From assembly GCA_031291725.1 (NCBI GenBank), contig JARLIM010000034.1, positions 1 to 64,000 of the forward strand: a DNA stretch of 64,000 nt. Reading direction: 5' to 3'. Of the stretch, positions 18,517 to 28,606 are shown piece by piece; positions within the stretch are counted from its first letter, which is position 1, and each line of letters opens with the position of its first letter. The DNA is from Acetobacteraceae bacterium. GTDB taxonomy: Bacteria; Pseudomonadota; Alphaproteobacteria; Acetobacterales; Acetobacteraceae. The notes beneath the pieces are model-generated. The model searched no databases and was not told the origin of the DNA. It saw nothing but the letters and a program-made list of their open reading frames with translations. The position numbers were made by a program, and so were the translations under genes.

Positions 18517-21258
18517 ATGAGTAGCGTTACGGTCAACAAGACAGATCAGAGCCGGGCTCTGTGGCTGTCGACCATCGCCTTCACCCTGTGTTTCGCGGTC
18601 TGGACGATCTTTGCCATCATCGGCATCCAGATTCAGAAGAATCTCGGCCTGACGGACACACAGCTCGGCCTGCTCGTTGGCACGCCGATCCTGACCGGCT
18701 CGCTGATCCGGCTGATCCTGGGTATCTGGGCGGATCAGTATGGTGGGCGGATGGTGTTCTTCTTCACCATGCTCGCCGCCGCCGTGATGACCTTGCTGCT
18801 GTATTTTGCCTATGACTACCAAACCTTCCTGCTGGCCGCCCTGGGCGTGGGTATTTCCGGCGGCTCGTTTTCAGTGGGGGTGGCCTATGTTGCCAAATGG
18901 TTTCCACGTGAGAAGCAGGGCACAGCGCTGGGCATTTTCGGTGCGGGCAATATCGGTGCCGCGCTGACCAAACTCGCCGCCCCCACCGTGATGCTCACCT
19001 GTGGCTGGCAGGCGGTGGCGGTGCTGTGGGGTGGGATATTGGCGGCGATGGCGGTGGTGTTCCTGGTGTTGACCAAGGATGACCCCGATCTGATCGCGCG
19101 TCGTGCCGCCGGTCGACCGGCGGAAGGATTGCGCGCGCAGTTGGAGCCACTGAGCCATCTGCAGGTGTGGCGCTTCTCGCTGTATTACTTCTTTGTCTTC
19201 GGCGGCTTTGTTTCGTTGGCATTGTGGCTGCCGCATTATCTGATGGGCGTCTATGGCGTCGGCATCGCGGCGGCAGGCGCGATCGGGGCGGCCTATTCGA
19301 TTCCGGCCTCAGTATTCCGCGCCTATGGTGGCCATCTGGCGGATAAATACGGTGCGCGGCGGATTATGTACTGGACCTTCTCGGTCTCGGTGATCTGCAC
19401 CTTCCTGCTCTCCTATCCGCCGACGCAGTATGTGATGCAGGGCATTCATGGGCCGATTGCCTTCAGCGCCTCGCTCAGCGTCGTCGGCTTCATGGTGGTG
19501 GCCTCGGTGCTTGGCTTTTTCATGAGCTTGGGAAAGGCTGCGGTTTATAAGCACATTCCTGTCTATTACCCTGATCGCGTGGGCGCCGTGGGGGGCGTGG
19601 TCGGCCTCGTCGGCGGTCTGGGTGGTTTCATGTTGCCGATTGCCTTCGGGGCGCTCAATGACCTCACCGGTCTGTGGCAAAGTTGTTTCTGGCTGCTCTT
19701 CAGCGTCGCCGGCATCGCGCTGATCTGGATGCATGTCTCGATCCGCCAGATGGAGCGGGCGGCACAGAATGCGGGTGTGCCGGTGGCGAGCCTGCCGGAA
19801 TTGCCGGAAATGCAATCGCTGCACGGCCCGGCGCAACAAGGCGCGCTGGCAGGGGCGGGCGCGATCAAGGATTGGCGGCCGGAGGATGCGACATTCTGGG
19901 CCACCACCGGTCGCCGTATCGCACGGCGCAATCTGTGGATTTCGGTGCCATGCCTGCTTCTGTCATTTGCGATCTGGATGGTGTGGTCGGTGGTGGTGGC
20001 CAAGCTGCCCACCGTCGGCTTTGCCTTCCGCAACGATCAGCTGTTCTGGCTCGCGGCCATGCCCGGCCTATCGGGGGCCACGTTGCGCGTGTTCTACGCC
20101 TTTATGCCGGCGATGTTCGGCGGACGCTTGTGGACGACATTGACCACTTGGTCGCTGATGATTCCGGCACTCGGGATGGGCTTTGCGGTGCAGAACCCTC
20201 ACTCGCCGTATTGGGTCTTCCTGCTGCTGTCGCTGCTCTGCGGCTTGGGCGGTGGCAATTTTGCCTCCTCGATGGCCAACATCTCTTTCTTCTTCCCCAA
20301 GGCGGAGAAAGGCAACGCACTGGCGATCAATGCGGGTTTGGGCAATCTTGGCGTGAGCGTGGTGCAGTTCGTGGTTCCTTTGGCGATTACCTCCGGCGTG
20401 TTCGGCTGGCTCGGCGGCGATCCGCAGCATGCCGCCAAGGCCGGGGTGACGACGACGTTGTGGTTGCAGAATGCCGGCTTCGTCTTCGTGCCATTCATCG
20501 CCGCGAGTGCCTTCGCCGCCTGGTTCGGCATGAACGACATCGCGACGATGAAGGCGTCCTTCGCCGATCAATCGGTGATCTTCCGCCGTTCGCATAATTG
20601 GATCATGTGCTGGCTCTACACTGGCACATTCGGCTCATTCATCGGCTTTTCGGCGGCTTTTCCGCTGTTGTCGAAAATTCTGTTCCCCAACGTCAACGCG
20701 CTCGCCTACGCCTTCCTCGGCCCGTTGGTCGGTGCGGTGGCACGGGCGGCGGCGGGCAAGCCGTCCGATCGCTTCGGTGGCGGGCGGATCACGCTGTGGG
20801 TGTTCGTGGCGATGAGCCTGGGCACGCTGGGTATTCTCTATGCCGTCGGCATGAAGACCGACCCGAGCGCCTTTCCAGTGTTTTTCGCCAGCTTCCTGTT
20901 CCTGTTCGCGGCCAGCGGTGTGGGCAATGCCTCTACCTTCCAGATGATCCCGGCAATCATGCGTCAGGAGATCAAGCGGCTTGAGCCGGGCCTGACGCCG
21001 GAGGCCTTCGCACGGCAATCCGACAAGGAATCGGCGGCAATCATCGGCTTCACCTCGGCGATAGCGGCCTTTGGGGCATTCTTCATTCCGAAAAGCTTTG
21101 GTTCCTCGATAGCGGCCACTGGCGGGCCGGAGGTGGCGTTGTATGGCTTCCTCGGCTTCTATCTCAGTTGCATTCTGCTGACGTGGTGGGCCTACACAAG
21201 CCGGGGTGGGCTGCTGTTCGCCGTCGAGCATAGGTTGCAGGAAAGGGCCGCCAAATGA
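18517..21258 (+). CDS. narK: Fused nitrate/nitrite transporter (NarK1-NarK2-type double MFS)
   Basis: About 913 aa with two MFS halves; GTPILTGSLIRLILGIWADQYGGR and second NarK-like module GNFASSMANISFFFPKAEKG. Confidence 0.92.
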   Translation: MSSVTVNKTDQSRALWLSTIAFTLCFAVWTIFAIIGIQIQKNLGLTDTQLGLLVGTPILTGSLIRLILGIWADQYGGRMVFFFTMLAAAVMTLLLYFAYDYQTFLLAALGVGISGGSFSVGVAYVAKWFPREKQGTALGIFGAGNIGAALTKLAAPTVMLTCGWQAVAVLWGGILAAMAVVFLVLTKDDPDLIARRAAGRPAEGLRAQLEPLSHLQVWRFSLYYFFVFGGFVSLALWLPHYLMGVYGVGIAAAGAIGAAYSIPASVFRAYGGHLADKYGARRIMYWTFSVSVICTFLLSYPPTQYVMQGIHGPIAFSASLSVVGFMVVASVLGFFMSLGKAAVYKHIPVYYPDRVGAVGGVVGLVGGLGGFMLPIAFGALNDLTGLWQSCFWLLFSVAGIALIWMHVSIRQMERAAQNAGVPVASLPELPEMQSLHGPAQQGALAGAGAIKDWRPEDATFWATTGRRIARRNLWISVPCLLLSFAIWMVWSVVVAKLPTVGFAFRNDQLFWLAAMPGLSGATLRVFYAFMPAMFGGRLWTTLTTWSLMIPALGMGFAVQNPHSPYWVFLLLSLLCGLGGGNFASSMANISFFFPKAEKGNALAINAGLGNLGVSVVQFVVPLAITSGVFGWLGGDPQHAAKAGVTTTLWLQNAGFVFVPFIAASAFAAWFGMNDIATMKASFADQSVIFRRSHNWIMCWLYTGTFGSFIGFSAAFPLLSKILFPNVNALAYAFLGPLVGAVARAAAGKPSDRFGGGRITLWVFVAMSLGTLGILYAVGMKTDPSAFPVFFASFLFLFAASGVGNASTFQMIPAIMRQEIKRLEPGLTPEAFARQSDKESAAIIGFTSAIAAFGAFFIPKSFGSSIAATGGPEVALYGFLGFYLSCILLTWWAYTSRGGLLFAVEHRLQERAAK

Positions 21259-21776
21259 GGGTTTTCGGCATTATCGGCTGGAGCGGCAGCGGCAAGACCA
21301 CGCTGCTGTCGCACCTGATCCCGACACTTGTCAGGCAGGGGGTGCGTGTGTCGACCATCAAACACGCGCACCACGCCTTTGACATCGACCAACCCGGCAA
21401 GGACAGCCACACCCACCGGCTTGCCGGAGCGAGCGAAGTGATGATTGGCTCCGGCCGGCGTTGGGCATTGATGCATGAGTTGCGTGACGAGCCGGAGCCA
21501 AATCTGGCGGCCCTGCTCGCCCGGATGTCGCCGGTGGATCTGGTGCTGGTGGAGGGCTTCAAGCGCGATGTCTTCCCGAAGCTCGAAATTCATCGGCCGG
21601 CAAACGGCAAGCCATTGCTGCAACCGGATGACACGGCAATCATCGGTGTGGCGAGCGATACCGCCTTGGCGCTGCCGGTGCCTGTCCTGGCGCTGGATGA
21701 TATCACCGCCATTGCCCGCTTCGCGCTGGCACATGCCGTGCCTGTGGTCCAAGAGCGGAGTTTGATTGCTGTATGA
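21255..21776 (+). CDS. mobB: Molybdopterin-guanine dinucleotide biosynthesis protein MobB
   Basis: MRVFGIIGWSGSGKTTLLSHLIPTLVRQGVRVSTIKHAHHAFDIDQPGKDSHTHRLAGA. Confidence 0.93.
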   Translation: MRVFGIIGWSGSGKTTLLSHLIPTLVRQGVRVSTIKHAHHAFDIDQPGKDSHTHRLAGASEVMIGSGRRWALMHELRDEPEPNLAALLARMSPVDLVLVEGFKRDVFPKLEIHRPANGKPLLQPDDTAIIGVASDTALALPVPVLALDDITAIARFALAHAVPVVQERSLIAV

Positions 21777-22963
21777 GAGCGTCGACAGGCGCAGCCATCG
21801 TCGAATGGCTGCGTGGATTTGTGCCGGTGCCGATGGCTGCCAGCACCGTTGAGCGGGTGCGTGGCAGCCTTGGTGCTTTATGTGGCTTGTTGCTAACCGG
21901 CTTCGTGTGCACCCACCCGTGGGGTGACGGCATTGCGATGCCGCTGTTGATTGCGCCGATGGGGGCCTCGGCGGTGCTGCTGTTCGCGGTGCCGTCCAGC
22001 CCATTGGCGCAGCCTTGGTCGATCATCGGTGGCAACGTGACGGCGGCCCTGATCGGCGTTACCTGTGCACGCTATATCGACCAACCCCTGCTTGCCGCCG
22101 GCCTCGCCGCCGCCCTGGCCATTGCTGCGATGTTCGCCCTGCGTTGTCTGCATCCACCGAGCGGGGCGATTGCTCTGACGACGGTGTTGGGCGGTCCCGC
22201 CGTCACATCGGCGGGTTATCATTTCGTGATGGTGCCGGTGGCACTGAATTCAGCCATTTTGATGCTGGCGGCCATTGTGTTCAACAACGCCACCCGCCGC
22301 GCTTATCCGCATCGGCAATGGCCAGGGCAGGGGGTGCATCACACCGCCGACCCCAAGCCCACCGAGCGATTGGGTGTGCATCGCGAAGATCTGGACGCCA
22401 TTTTGCAGGAATATGATCAGGTGCTCGACGTCGCGCGCGATGATCTGGAGGGGCTGTTCCAGCGCGCCGAAATGCACGCCTATCATCGCCGATTTGGCGA
22501 GATCACCTGTGCGGACATCATGTCGCGTGATGTGGTGGCGGTGCAGTTCGGCACCTCGCTGCAAGAGGCGTGGACGTTACTGCGTCGGCATGACATTCGC
22601 ACGCTGCCCGTTCTTGACCGTGCATGCCGGGTGGTAGGCATGGTGGCGGATACCGATTTCATGGCCAGTTCCGAACTGGATGTGTTCGACGACCTCAAAG
22701 CCTGCTTCCGCCGGATGATCAGCCTCCCGAATTCCGACCATGCCGCGCGTCCGGAAGTCGTCGGACAGATCATGCTGCGTGGGGTGCGCAGCGTCAGCGA
22801 GTCGACCCATATCGTCGAACTGGTGCCGCTGATGGCCGATGCCGGGCTGCGCCATGTGGTCGTTGTTGATGCAGACCGCAGGCTATCGGGCATCATTTCG
22901 CAATCCGACCTTGTCGCCGCCCTGTATCGGGGGCGGCTGTCTCAGGCAGATATGGCGGCTTGA
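21773..22963 (+). CDS. HPP-family membrane protein with tandem CBS domains
   Basis: LRCLHPPSGAIALTTVLGGP (HPP motif); C-terminal CBS pair TCADIMSRDVVAVQF... and VGQIMLRGVRSVSE. Confidence 0.87.
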   Translation: MRASTGAAIVEWLRGFVPVPMAASTVERVRGSLGALCGLLLTGFVCTHPWGDGIAMPLLIAPMGASAVLLFAVPSSPLAQPWSIIGGNVTAALIGVTCARYIDQPLLAAGLAAALAIAAMFALRCLHPPSGAIALTTVLGGPAVTSAGYHFVMVPVALNSAILMLAAIVFNNATRRAYPHRQWPGQGVHHTADPKPTERLGVHREDLDAILQEYDQVLDVARDDLEGLFQRAEMHAYHRRFGEITCADIMSRDVVAVQFGTSLQEAWTLLRRHDIRTLPVLDRACRVVGMVADTDFMASSELDVFDDLKACFRRMISLPNSDHAARPEVVGQIMLRGVRSVSESTHIVELVPLMADAGLRHVVVVDADRRLSGIISQSDLVAALYRGRLSQADMAA

Positions 22964-24118
22964 TCACCCGCGCGCTTCGGCAATCCGCGCATACAGCGAT
23001 GCCCCGATCGGCAATGCGTCATCGTTGAAATCATAGCGCGGATTGTGCAGCGACGGCCCCGGTCCCTGGCCAAGAAACAGGTAAGCGCCGGGTACATACT
23101 GCAGCATGTCGGCAAAATCCTCGCTGCCTCCGACCGGCTGCGTTTCGAATTTGGCCAATTCAGGCCCAACCAATAGCCGCGCCACGTCCATCGCAGCCTC
23201 TGATTGAGCCTCACTGTTGTAGAGCACCTGGAACAGGTTGCGCACCGTCACCTCCGCCGTGGTGCCGTAGCCCTCGGCGACGCTGGATGCGATTTGGCGC
23301 ATCCGCTCGGCGATCAACTCGCGCACCACCGGATCGAACGTGCGAATGGTGCCGGCCAGATGGGCACTTTCCGGGATCACGTTATAGGCAGACCCGGCAT
23401 GGAACTGCGTCACCGATACGGTGGCCGAACGCAACGGCCCAACATTGCGGCTGACGATGGTCTGCAAGCCCTGGGCGATGGCAGTTGCGGCCATGATTGG
23501 GTCGGCGGAATTCTGCGGCTCGGCTCCATGCGCTCCCTTGCCACGTACCACGATGTCGAAATTATCCGATGCCGCCATTGCCGCCCCGTGTTTGAGGGTG
23601 ATCTGGCCCAGCGGAGCGTTCGGCCAATTGTGCAGGCCATAGATCTCATCACATGGGAATCGCTCAAACAATCCATCACGCAGCATCGCCACCGCGCCGC
23701 CGAGACCTTCTTCGGCAGGCTGGAAGATCAACACAACCTCACCGGCAAAGCGGCGGCTGGCCGACAGATAGCGGGCGGCGGCGAGCAGCATGGCGGTGTG
23801 CCCATCATGCCCACACCCATGAAATGCCCCGGGATGGGTGGAGGCATAGGCCAGCCCGGTGGTTTCCTGCATGGGCAGTGCGTCCATATCCGCACGTAAG
23901 CCGATCCGTCGGCCCGGCCGATTGCCGCGGATGACGCCGACCACGCCAGTGCCGCCGATGCCGGCATGCACCTCAACGCCCCAGTCATTGAGTGCTGTGG
24001 CCACGATCGCGGCGGTGCGGGTTTCGGTGAAGCCAATCTCGGGATGGGCATGAATGTCACGCCGCACAGCGACCAACTCAGCGGCGAAGGCCACGATTTC
24101 AGGAACGAGTTGCATCAT
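22964..24118 (-). CDS. M20-family amidohydrolase (hippurate hydrolase-like)
   Basis: VRRDIHAHPEIGFTE, GCGHDGHTAMLL, FQPAEEGLGGA; start overlaps upstream MFS stop (ATGA). Confidence 0.9.
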   Translation of the reverse strand: MMQLVPEIVAFAAELVAVRRDIHAHPEIGFTETRTAAIVATALNDWGVEVHAGIGGTGVVGVIRGNRPGRRIGLRADMDALPMQETTGLAYASTHPGAFHGCGHDGHTAMLLAAARYLSASRRFAGEVVLIFQPAEEGLGGAVAMLRDGLFERFPCDEIYGLHNWPNAPLGQITLKHGAAMAASDNFDIVVRGKGAHGAEPQNSADPIMAATAIAQGLQTIVSRNVGPLRSATVSVTQFHAGSAYNVIPESAHLAGTIRTFDPVVRELIAERMRQIASSVAEGYGTTAEVTVRNLFQVLYNSEAQSEAAMDVARLLVGPELAKFETQPVGGSEDFADMLQYVPGAYLFLGQGPGPSLHNPRYDFNDDALPIGASLYARIAEARG

Positions 24119-25410
24119 GACAGCACCTTGCGGGACATTTCCGGGATGGAGAACAAGGCAATCAATGTCGAAGCACAGCAGGCGATCACGTAATAGGCTG
24201 GTGCAACCGGGCTGCCGGTGGCGGCGATCAGCCACGTGACAATGAACTGGCCAAACCCGCCAAAGATTGCCACGCCCAACGCATAGACCAGCGACATGCC
24301 GGTGGCGCGCACCTCAACGGGAAAAATCTCAGCCAATGTGATGATGATCGGTGCCCCGCCACCGGCATTGAGCGCGCCGAGGAAGATCACCACACCGAGC
24401 AGCGTGGAGAGCAGCGGATGTGCGTTGAGCAGCAGGAAGGCCGGGTAGATCGTCAATGCCATCAGCAGATAGGAAATTCCCGCCACCGTCTTACGCCCGA
24501 AGCGGTCGGACAACGCGCCGGCGATGGGCGAGACAACCAGCGTCACCAATCCGGCCATCAACCCGGCGAACAAGGCGCTCGTCGGCGGCAGATGCAGTTG
24601 ACGCACTGCATAGGTGGACATGTAGAGCACCACGACCGCGTTTGAGGCAGTGCCGCCGATGATCATGCCAACACCTGCAATGACCTTGTCGAGATGGTCG
24701 CGCAAAGTGATGGAGAGCGAACTGATACTGCGCGTTCTTGTGTCATCCTCGTTGGCATGCGTCTCATTGAGTGCACGGCGCAGCCACACCCCGATGGGAA
24801 CGATGAAGATGCCGATCAAAAACGGCACCCGCCAGCCCCAGGCCTTCACCTGATCGGCCGGCAACAGGCTCGACATCGCCCAGGCCATACCCGAAGCCGC
24901 CAGCACCGCCAAACCCTGACTGGCCAGCTGCCAACTGCCATAGAAACCGCGTTCGCTCGGGGGGGCGTATTCCGCCAGCAGCGTGGTGGATGCACCAACT
25001 TCGCCGCCGGCTGAAAAGCCCTGAAGCAGCCGTGCCAACACCACAATCAACGGCCCGGCAACGCCTACGCTGGCATAGGTGGGCGCGAGGCCGATCATCG
25101 CCGTGCCGAGTGCCATCAGGAACAGCGTGAGCACAGTTGCCGTCTTGCGTCCCTTCCGATCGGCATAAGCTCCAAGCACCAGGCCGCCAAGCGGGCGCAG
25201 AAAGAAGCCAACGCCATAGGTGCCAAATGAGAGCAGCAATTGCACCGTGGTATCCTGCGCCGGAAAAAACACTGCGCCGATGGTGCTGGCGAAGAAGCTG
25301 AAAATCACGAAATCGTAGAATTCCAGCGCATTGCCGATGGTGCAGGCGGCAATCAGGCGGAACCGGCTCAAGGCATGAGGGGCTCCGGCAGTCAGGACAG
25401 TCTGGCTCAT
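24115..25410 (-). CDS. MFS transporter (MHS/ProP-like)
   Basis: IGNALEFYDFVIFSFFASTIGAVFFP; GAYADRKGRK; LLQGFSAGGEVGAS. Confidence 0.9.
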   Translation of the reverse strand: MSQTVLTAGAPHALSRFRLIAACTIGNALEFYDFVIFSFFASTIGAVFFPAQDTTVQLLLSFGTYGVGFFLRPLGGLVLGAYADRKGRKTATVLTLFLMALGTAMIGLAPTYASVGVAGPLIVVLARLLQGFSAGGEVGASTTLLAEYAPPSERGFYGSWQLASQGLAVLAASGMAWAMSSLLPADQVKAWGWRVPFLIGIFIVPIGVWLRRALNETHANEDDTRTRSISSLSITLRDHLDKVIAGVGMIIGGTASNAVVVLYMSTYAVRQLHLPPTSALFAGLMAGLVTLVVSPIAGALSDRFGRKTVAGISYLLMALTIYPAFLLLNAHPLLSTLLGVVIFLGALNAGGGAPIIITLAEIFPVEVRATGMSLVYALGVAIFGGFGQFIVTWLIAATGSPVAPAYYVIACCASTLIALFSIPEMSRKVLS

Positions 25411-25481
25411 GAAGGCTTCCTTTTGAAGTCACACGCGTGGCTGACCGTGGCCTTGCGCTTCGGCTTACGAACCGATTATCT

Positions 25482-25504
25482 TATTGTTGTAATTTACAAC
25501 AATA
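25482..25504. promoter_or_regulatory. Perfect palindrome TATTGTTGTA-ATT-TACAACAATA, candidate MarR operator
   Basis: 10-bp perfect arms, 3-bp spacer, in the divergent MFS/MarR intergenic region. Confidence 0.7.
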
Positions 25505-25559
25505 TCTTGATGCAACAGATTTCTTAACCTAAAACGGCCTTCCGCAAGGGCAAAAAATA

Positions 25560-26060
25560 ATGTTGCAGCAAAGCTTTACCTACCAACTCGCCTCGATTTC
25601 AGAGGATGCGATCAAACCCGCAGCCAAAATGTTTGAGCGGCGCTTTGGGTTGGACGTGCAGGCGCTGCGGGTGTTGCGGTTGGTTGGTGATCAACCGGGG
25701 GTGAATTTCACCACGCTCGCTGCGCAAACGCGCTTCGAGCGTTCGGCGACGTCACGTATTTTATCACGGTTGATCAAGGCCGCACTGGTGCGCCGCGAAT
25801 TGGACGAGTGTGACGCGCGGCAGTTCCGGCTGTTTATCACCGACAAAGGCATCGAACTGCGTCAGCAGGCGGACCCGCTGAGTCTCGCATTGGAGGATCT
25901 CATCCTCTCAGCGCTCGCCCCGGACGAGCGCGTGCAATTTCGCCAGACGCTGGACAAATTGTCTGATTGGCTTGCGCGCGCGTTCGTGGGTGAATTGACG
26001 CGCCGCTATCCAGACGCGGGAGCGGTCCTCAAATCCTCTGCACGCTCCAAGGGGCGATAG
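25560..26060 (+). CDS. MarR-family transcriptional regulator
   Basis: LRLVGDQPGVNFTTLAAQTRFERSATSRILSRLIKAALVRRELDECDARQFRLFITDKG. Confidence 0.88.
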   Translation: MLQQSFTYQLASISEDAIKPAAKMFERRFGLDVQALRVLRLVGDQPGVNFTTLAAQTRFERSATSRILSRLIKAALVRRELDECDARQFRLFITDKGIELRQQADPLSLALEDLILSALAPDERVQFRQTLDKLSDWLARAFVGELTRRYPDAGAVLKSSARSKGR

Positions 26061-26346
26061 AACTGATTGATGAGCGTGCCGGACTTGGCCGTCACAGTCA
26101 TCTTCGACCGCAGTTTCGATCCGAGCCACCCCCGCCGATAGCCGCCTGCCGGCGCCAGAGATACCTGGCGCTGACCGACGCATATGCCGTGATCGACACG
26201 CTGATCGATTTGAGCAAATCGCCACGGATCCAACAGGGCATCGCCGCGCAAATCACCCTGCCGCCGGGATGAATTTATGCATTGCAAAATGCAACGCCAG
26301 ACATTAACCAGATGGTTAATTGCAGAATGCACGGTTGGGGGAGCGG

Positions 26347-27015
26347 ATGGGATACACTCTGGATTTCTCGGTGGTCTGGGACCATATGCCCGCCCTTCTC
26401 TGGGGCTGTCTGGGCACGCTTGGGCTGGCATTGGCCGGCATGAGTTTGGCCCTGGTCATTGGCATTTTCGGTGTTTTCGCACGCGGATCGCACATTGCAT
26501 GGCTGCGGCGCCTGGTGATCGCGTTTATCGAGATCACCCGTAACACGCCCTTCCTGGTGCAAATCTTTTTTCTCTATTTTGCCCTTCCTTCACTTGGGTT
26601 GAAGCTCAATCCCACCGTCACCGCGATCATTGCACTCGGCATCAATGGCGGTGCCTACTCGATTGAGATCATCCGCGGCGGCGTGCAGTCGATCCATAAG
26701 GGACAGGTGGAGGCCGGTCTTGCGCTGGGGCTGCACAAGGGCGAGGTGTTTCGGCTGATCGTGCTCAAACCGGCATTGCGCGCGATTTACCCGTCGCTGA
26801 CCGGGCAGTTCATCATGCTGACCTTGACGTCGAGCATCTGCACCTCCATCGCCGCCTATGAACTGACATCGGTGGCGCAGCGGATCGACAGCGATACATT
26901 CCGCAGTTTCGAGGTCTATTTTACCGTCACGCTGATGTACCTCGCGATCTCCTGGATGTTGATGAGCGCATTTGCGCTGATCTCGCGCCAATATTTCAAC
27001 TATCCCACCCGCTGA
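26347..27015 (+). CDS. Amino-acid-type (HAAT/PAAT) ABC transporter permease
   Basis: IEITRNTPFLVQIFFLYFALPSLG; EAGLALGLHKGEVFRLIVLKPALRAIYPSL. Confidence 0.9.
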   Translation: MGYTLDFSVVWDHMPALLWGCLGTLGLALAGMSLALVIGIFGVFARGSHIAWLRRLVIAFIEITRNTPFLVQIFFLYFALPSLGLKLNPTVTAIIALGINGGAYSIEIIRGGVQSIHKGQVEAGLALGLHKGEVFRLIVLKPALRAIYPSLTGQFIMLTLTSSICTSIAAYELTSVAQRIDSDTFRSFEVYFTVTLMYLAISWMLMSAFALISRQYFNYPTR

Positions 27016-27025
27016 GGAGCTGAGC

Positions 27026-27676
27026 ATGAATACCGTCTTCAGCCTCAAGGATTTCGTCTTCCTCCTCGCCGGTCTGAAATGGACCATTCTGTTGTCGGCC
27101 ATCGCCTTCACCGGTGGCGGCATTGTCGGCCTGATCGTGGCGGTGGCGCGCACGGCGCAGAGTGCCTGGCTGCGTCGGGTGATGATTTTCTATATCGGCG
27201 TCTTTCAGGGCACGCCGCTGCTGATGCAGCTTTTCGTGGTCTATTACGGCCTGGGCCTGATCGGCATTCAGGTGCCGGCCTGGGCTGCGGTGACGCTCGC
27301 CTTCACGCTCAATGCCAGCGCGTTTCTCGGCGATATCTGGCGCGGTGCAATTCAGGCGCTGCCGCGTGGCCAGACCGAGGCGGCAACCGCGCTCGGCCTG
27401 CCGATGGTCTCCCGCCTGCGCGACGTGATTCTGCCGCAAGCCTTGCGCATCGCCCAGCCGGCCACGGTTGGCTATGCCGTGCAGTTGATCAAGGGCACCT
27501 CACTGGCCGCCATCGTCGGGTTCATCGAATTGGCGCGTGCCGGGCAGATTGTCTCCAACCAGATCTTTGCCCCCATCCTGGTCTTCGGCGTGGTGGGCGC
27601 CATCTACTTCGTCCTGTGCTGGCCGCTGTCGTTTTACAGCGCCCGGCTAGAGGCGAAGTTCGCCGCGTCGCGGTGA
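27026..27676 (+). CDS. Amino-acid-type ABC transporter permease
   Basis: FQGTPLLMQLFVVYYGLG; EAATALGLPMVSRLRDVILPQALRIAQPA. Confidence 0.9.
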   Translation: MNTVFSLKDFVFLLAGLKWTILLSAIAFTGGGIVGLIVAVARTAQSAWLRRVMIFYIGVFQGTPLLMQLFVVYYGLGLIGIQVPAWAAVTLAFTLNASAFLGDIWRGAIQALPRGQTEAATALGLPMVSRLRDVILPQALRIAQPATVGYAVQLIKGTSLAAIVGFIELARAGQIVSNQIFAPILVFGVVGAIYFVLCWPLSFYSARLEAKFAASR

Positions 27677-27727
27677 ACTGCCCGTCTTGTTCCTTCACCC
27701 CTCACCCAACAAGCAAGGAAGCCGTCC

Positions 27728-28567
27728 ATGACTGACAATTTCCGCCTCTCGCGCCGCGTTCTGCTGGGCGCTGGCTCGTTGGCCCTCGGTGCCAGCCTGC
27801 TGCCGCGCCACGCCTTTGCCGCTGACAGCATCGCCACCATCAAAAGCCGTGGCAAGGTGCTGATCGGCATTCAGGGCGACAACCCGCCCTGGGGCTTCGT
27901 GAACACCTCCGGCGCGTCGGATGGGTTTGATGCCGTCATCGGCACCGCATTCGCCAAATATCTGGGCGTGGGCGTTGAGTTTGTGCCGCTGGCCGTGGTC
28001 AACCGCATTCCGGCGCTGACCACCGGACGCGTTGACATCCTGTTCGCCACCATGGCGATGCTGCCGGAGCGCGCCAAGGTGGTGCAGTTCTCCAAGCCCT
28101 ATGTGGCCAACATCATTCAGCTTGTCGGCCCGAAATCGGCGACGATTAAGACCAATGCCGACATGAAGGGCTTCACCATCGGCGTGCCGCGCGCCAGCGT
28201 GCAGGATATCCAGGTGACGAAGAACGCCCCGGAAGGCACCACCATTCGTCGTTATGACGACGATGCGGCGACCATCCAGGCGCTGGTCTCCGGCCAGGTC
28301 GATGTCGTCGGCGGCAACATGTTCTATCTGGACCGCATCAATCAGGCCAAGCCGGGCCTGTATGAGACGAAGTTGGAATTCACCCGCCTGTTCAACGGTG
28401 CCTGCACCCGCCTGGGTGACAAGGAACTCAACGCGGCGGCCAACACCTTCATCGATCAGATCAAGACCAACGGCGTTCTGAAGGGCGCGTATGAGCTGTG
28501 GATGAAGCAGGAGCCGCCGGCGTCCTTCCCGGATGCGGTCGAGGGCGTGACGTTCGTCGCCTCCTGA
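27728..28567 (+). CDS. ABC transporter substrate-binding protein (SBP_bac_3 family)
   Basis: Twin-Arg-like signal LSRRVLLGAGSLALGASLLPRHAFA; IKSRGKVLIGIQGDNPPWGF. Confidence 0.9.
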   Translation: MTDNFRLSRRVLLGAGSLALGASLLPRHAFAADSIATIKSRGKVLIGIQGDNPPWGFVNTSGASDGFDAVIGTAFAKYLGVGVEFVPLAVVNRIPALTTGRVDILFATMAMLPERAKVVQFSKPYVANIIQLVGPKSATIKTNADMKGFTIGVPRASVQDIQVTKNAPEGTTIRRYDDDAATIQALVSGQVDVVGGNMFYLDRINQAKPGLYETKLEFTRLFNGACTRLGDKELNAAANTFIDQIKTNGVLKGAYELWMKQEPPASFPDAVEGVTFVAS

Positions 28568-28606
28568 TCTGCTGCCCGCTTCTTTTCCCTGTCCAGGAAC
28601 CTGACC

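Noticed and set aside
26061-26346. Possible gene fragments between MarR and the ABC permease (e.g. YAVIDTLIDLSKSPRIQQGIAAQITLPPG)
   Set aside because: Could be a decayed gene but I could not tie it to any family; left unannotated.
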